A DNA stretch of 64,000 nucleotides, taken from contig NC_065576.1 of NCBI RefSeq assembly GCF_937616625.2, positions 36,234,628 through 36,298,627 of the forward strand. The letters are read 5' to 3'. This DNA is from Mercurialis annua (Eukaryota; Streptophyta; Magnoliopsida; Malpighiales; Euphorbiaceae). The notes below the pieces were generated by a model. It was not told where the DNA came from, ran no database searches, and saw only the letters and a list, made by a program, of their open reading frames with translations. Positions 59,973-64,000 of the stretch are shown piece after piece (within the stretch, counting starts at the first letter, position 1; each line of letters begins with the position of its first letter). Made by a program: the position numbers and the translations under genes.

Positions 59973-60392
59973 ATGAACATGATTAAATTGTTTTTGTTTA
60001 TTTCAGCCATAGGGTTGAGTTTCTATGTTACACCAAGCAATTGCGCTGAACCATTTAGGGTTAATATCACCAATCAATTAACCGTTCCTAAGTCCTTATT
60101 TCTGCATTGCGCTTCAGGCGACAACAAACTTGGTAACCAAACATTAACACATGGACACAGCTATTCATTCCATTTCCATATGAATTTCTTTTCCACTACA
60201 AAGTTTTGGTGCTACATGGAACCCGATAAATATCATTATGCAAATTTTAATGTATTTTGGTATGATTCAAAAATACATGAGAGGTGCGATTCTTTTCAAA
60301 ACTGTTATTGGACTGCTAGAGATGCTGGAGTTGATATAACAGATTTAAAAGGGAATTTTGTGCTACCTGGACCTAGGTGGGTACGAAAGTAA
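59973..60392 (+). CDS. S-protein homologue, unit D
   Basis: This 139-residue secreted SPH protein is identical to those of units B, C and E; no base difference from the unit C coding sequence was noticed. Gene, promoter and flanks are uninterrupted, so this is the cleanest copy in the window. The role is unknown beyond family membership, and expression cannot be judged from sequence. Confidence 0.93.
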   Translation: MNMIKLFLFISAIGLSFYVTPSNCAEPFRVNITNQLTVPKSLFLHCASGDNKLGNQTLTHGHSYSFHFHMNFFSTTKFWCYMEPDKYHYANFNVFWYDSKIHERCDSFQNCYWTARDAGVDITDLKGNFVLPGPRWVRK

Positions 60393-61358
60393 AAAAAATT
60401 AAATAAATAATGTTTGTTTAATTTTTTTTGAAGCATTTTATGCATGTTTGGTGGCTATATCGATCTCAATTTAATTACTAATTTATATTATTATTATTTT
60501 AAACACTGTAAAATCCAAATTAGCTACATATTTTGAGAATGGATTTCAACATTGAAGACCAGATCAAGACGTGTCATCGCCGAATATGGAGTTATACATA
60601 TAAATATCCATTTATTTTTTGTAATAAAAAATTTCTTTATCCATACCTGATTAAGTATTAAATAATCTTATAATATTTTATTGTATTTAATTATAAGCAA
60701 TCAAATAATTTTATTTTTAAATTTATTAAGAGGCAATGAGCATCGTTGCCCATGTTATTACTTAAATTTTTGTTCGATGCAAAATCAGCATAAATCCACG
60801 CCTACCTTCTATAATTGTTGTTGGGTATGGTTTTATAAAAGTTCATACATAAACAAAATAATATTTATATAATTTTTAAAATTATATCTAAATTAAAGTT
60901 TAGCGATTATTAAAATCATATTTTTTGATTAAGTGCCAGTCACAATCTAATATTTAATGCATACAATTATATGTATGCCTTTCAAGTTCATGTAAATGTT
61001 CCACAATTTACGTTTGAGAAAACAATACTAGGGTGCTTGATGGGAAATGGGTTTTTATGGGCGACTAATTAGAAAATGTGCTAACGCCCACTATTGAGAT
61101 ATAAAAACTTGTATGATAGAGTTGAGCTATACACTTATGCAAAGTACACGTAAGGAGACAAACCTAACATCTTATGAATAAAAATTTTATTAAGTCATAG
61201 AGTTGAACATCTTAATAACATAATTTTTGAAAACCTTTTGTGTTTGTAATCGTTAATCCGGCCTTGCGTCAACCCAAACAATAGGACAAAAGTAACACCA
61301 ATGTAATTTTTGAAAAATAAAGATAATTTTTGAAGTCCTTGTAGAGGCTTCACATTGG

Positions 61359-61769
61359 TGTCACAAACCAAATTCAGAGATCGTGACCCGAGACTGGGTA
61401 TGGAAGTGGTAGCTCTAAAACCCATAGCTAGCCTCACGGATAACCACACAATACAAATACTACTTCACAAAACCAATGTTCGGGGACAGCTGAGACTCCA
61501 ACCTAAGTCTACCAGTTTAGATAGCAAAAATACTCGGCATAAACCCGAGACTCCAAAAACATGCGGATCATATAAATAATCCAAATCCAAAGTATAACAT
61601 GCCAACATCAATATAAAACACTCGGACAAATCCGACAATAGAAAGTATAAATAACTATAAAATAAACTAGTTCTACTGCTGTCCAAACCCGAATTCGAGA
61701 GCCGCGACCAGCACTAGGGAACGGGAGCGGTTGCTCCGGAACCCGTAGTAAGCCTAAAGAATAAAACTT
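61359..61769 (-). mobile_element. Old chromovirus-type LTR remnant, unit E
   Basis: As in unit D, with one change in the terminal word (TGTCACAAACC for TGTCACGAACC). Confidence 0.75.
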
Positions 61770-63288
61770 TTTTGCAAATAGGTCGTGTAAAAATACACAA
61801 AACGGTTTTAGAAAACTTCTTTAAACAATAATTTGAAAATGTTGAATCACTTTCTAAAAATTGACGCACAAAAACTTATAAACCAGTGTTTTACAAAGAG
61901 ATACTACATTCAGATACCTATTTTTAGGACAAGTAAAAAGTGATAAGGGACCGAAGCGTCCAATGATGATTTTCAGAAAAATCTTTCAACGTGCCGAGCT
62001 ATCGATTTGCTTGCTGGAATGTGTATGTCATTTTAAATACATAATAATTTTAGAAAAAATGTTTGATATTTTAATTTCTTTATTATTATTTAAATGGATG
62101 AATTATGAACTTGCGGCGACTTCTTTGGCTGACGTTCAATTTTATGTCCAAATTAGAAAAAATTGATGTGTTAGTTAGGTATCTATATTTCTTGCCAAGT
62201 CCCGTTAAATCTACTCAGCTTAATTTTTCTCAAGCAGCAGTCATTGATTTAATTTTCTTGTGTCGATAACTTTTTAGCTGATTCGATGAATTTACCATAT
62301 ATATAAAATAATTAAAATTCCTTCACATTAAAGGAAACATTCTTAATTTATTAAATTCAAAGGTCTAACATATAATTGAAATAAGATTTGCTAAATCATT
62401 TTATGGTAAAATAAATTTAAAAAAATTAGATAGAATTAATAAAATTGAAAACCTTGGAATTTTTTAGATCTGGTGACGTTAAGATTATGAACATTTCAAT
62501 CTATAATTCTATGTTATTTCCAAAAAGTTATTAAAAATATATTGATTAAAGTTTACATTAATTTTTTTATAAGATCTCTTAAGTTGTGCACAAATATAAA
62601 TTTTCATGAGAAATTTTAGTTATGTTAAGTTTTAATTAATTTCAGTACATTGATATTTTTTTATTTTAATAACAAAAATAAGTTACGTTACGACATCCAT
62701 TTAAAATATTTGATTTGTAATCCTGATAAACTATGGTGTTATTAATAGAGATTAGTTTATGTTTTTAAATTTTTTATAATATTTCAAAATATTTTTATTT
62801 TAGAAAACAAGGTATTCAAATTTATTATAAAACTATAATTGCAATCCAATGAAGTTTTAACATTTTTTAAAAATTTAATATTTTTGTGTTTGATATTATA
62901 AAGAAATATTCTCAAAATTTATCATAAAAGAAATTTTTTTTGTAAGTTACAACTTGATATCTCTTTGATTGTCAGAAACTTTTACGTTCTATTATTTTAT
63001 TTTCACACTCTACTTTTTTAATCGACTATAACATGCTACAAATACAATTTCATAACTTCGTTAATTTTCTTCAAGAAAAAGAGATAAACGAAAGAGTTAG
63101 AGATTATATTAATTAGCCGTTGAATTTGTCGAAAACTTATCATAGATTACAATAATAGCTATTTGTTCATAACCAATCAATCCATTATAGAAAATGAATA
63201 GCTATTTTTATCACCAATCCATTATGGAGAATAAATAACTAAGTTTATCACTATTTATTCGCAGAGCACAAATGCTTGAAACACAAGT

Positions 63289-63312
63289 TATAAATATCTC
63301 ATCTTATGAGAT
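63289..63312 (+). promoter_or_regulatory. TATA box and inverted repeat of SPH unit E
   Basis: TATAAATA at 63289-63296, 62 bp before ATG 63351, followed by the same inverted repeat as the other units. Confidence 0.65.
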
Positions 63313-63350
63313 TTCTATACAAATACATTTTAAATATTTAAAATAGGAAA

Positions 63351-63770
63351 ATGAACATGATTAAATTGTTTTTGTTTATTTCAGCCATAGGGTTGAGTTT
63401 CTATGTTACACCAAGCAATTGCGCTGAACCATTTAGGGTTAATATCACCAATCAATTAACCGTTCCTAAGTCCTTATTTCTGCATTGCGCTTCAGGCGAC
63501 AACAAACTTGGTAACCAAACATTAACACATGGACACAGCTATTCATTCCATTTCCATATGAATTTCTTTTCCACTACAAAGTTTTGGTGCTACATGGAAC
63601 CCGATAAATATCATTATGCAAATTTTAATGTATTTTGGTATGATTCAAAAATACATGAGAGGTGCGATTCTTTTCAAAACTGTTATTGGACTGCTAGAGA
63701 TGCTGGAGTTGATATAACAGATTTAAAAGGGAATTTTGTGCTACCTGGACCTAGGTGGGTACGAAAGTAA
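63351..63770 (+). CDS. S-protein homologue, unit E
   Basis: The fourth intact copy encodes the same 139-residue protein as units B-D, with signal peptide and four mature cysteines. It is complete, ending at TAA 63768-63770 with 230 bp of 3' flank before the window edge. Identity among four copies indicates very recent amplification or ongoing gene conversion; an assembly duplication must also be considered. Confidence 0.93.
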   Translation: MNMIKLFLFISAIGLSFYVTPSNCAEPFRVNITNQLTVPKSLFLHCASGDNKLGNQTLTHGHSYSFHFHMNFFSTTKFWCYMEPDKYHYANFNVFWYDSKIHERCDSFQNCYWTARDAGVDITDLKGNFVLPGPRWVRK

Positions 63771-64000
63771 AAAAAATTAAATAAATAATGTTTGTTTAAT
63801 TTTTTTTGAAGCATTTTATGCATGTTTGGTGGCTATATCGATCTCAATTTAATTACTAATTTATATTATTATTATTTTAAACACTGTAAAATCCAAATTA
63901 GCTACATATTTTGAGAATGGATTTCAACATTGAAGACCAGATCAAGACGTGTCATCGCCGAATATGGAGTTATACATATAAATATCCATTTATTTTTTGT

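Larger units (their letters stand above)
57452..60829. repeat. Tandem SPH unit D (3,378 bp)
   Basis: This is a complete, uninterrupted unit, nearly identical to E and to C without its insertion. It contains the LTR remnant (57981-58391), AT-rich upstream DNA, the SPH gene and a 3' flank. Confidence 0.93.
60830..64000. repeat. Tandem SPH unit E (cut by the window end)
   Basis: The unit matches D across its length and would need about 200 bp more to complete. The LTR remnant is at 61359-61769 and the SPH gene at 63351. Whether the array continues to the right is unknown. Confidence 0.92.

Overview
This window looks like nuclear DNA of a flowering plant, most likely a eudicot. The evidence is a tandem array of small secreted S-protein homologues (SPH, plant self-incompatibility S1 family) crowded by plant-type Ty3/gypsy LTR retrotransposons of the Athila and chromovirus (Tekay/Del-like) lineages, with AT-rich spacers. 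I cannot name the species.

Layout. The ground plan is a tandem repeat of about 3.38 kb, each unit carrying one SPH gene and an old remnant of chromovirus-type LTR. Five units are visible: A (1-848, 13604-15569, 42383-42954), B (42955-46333), C (46334-57451, interrupted), D (57452-60829) and E (60830 to the end, cut by the window edge). Units B-E encode four identical 139-residue SPH proteins (45476, 56595, 59973, 63351). The unit A gene is a pseudogene.

Insertions. Unit A holds a complete Athila-like element (849-13598, plus strand, TSD TTCTA) whose LTRs are almost identical. Its SPH pseudogene is split at 15569/42379 by a solo chromovirus-type LTR. Two elements sit inside that LTR. One is an older Athila-like element on the minus strand (16013-29801, TSD ATATA), which itself contains a 1.26-kb LTR fragment flanked by a 59-bp duplication. 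The other is a young non-autonomous chromovirus-type element on the minus strand (31940-42076, TSD AGTGG). Unit C holds a further coding-defective chromovirus-type element (47050-54783) with a 3.85-kb 5' LTR and a 3' LTR shortened to 0.6 kb by an internal deletion.

Most notable signals. (1) Arrays of 13-18 bp palindromes occur in the 5' part (U3 side) of four different LTR families. In the first Athila-like element they recur with fixed 31/51/31-bp spacing in the LTR, in the coding region (in frame) and in the pol-ORF3 spacer. (2) The long chromovirus LTR carries an array of stem-loops in which the stems differ but still pair while the loop is conserved; a related array occurs in the other chromovirus LTR family. 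(3) A PPT-like motif occurs three times at corresponding places in both Athila-like elements. All protein functions are inferred from recognisable motifs; no database search was possible.
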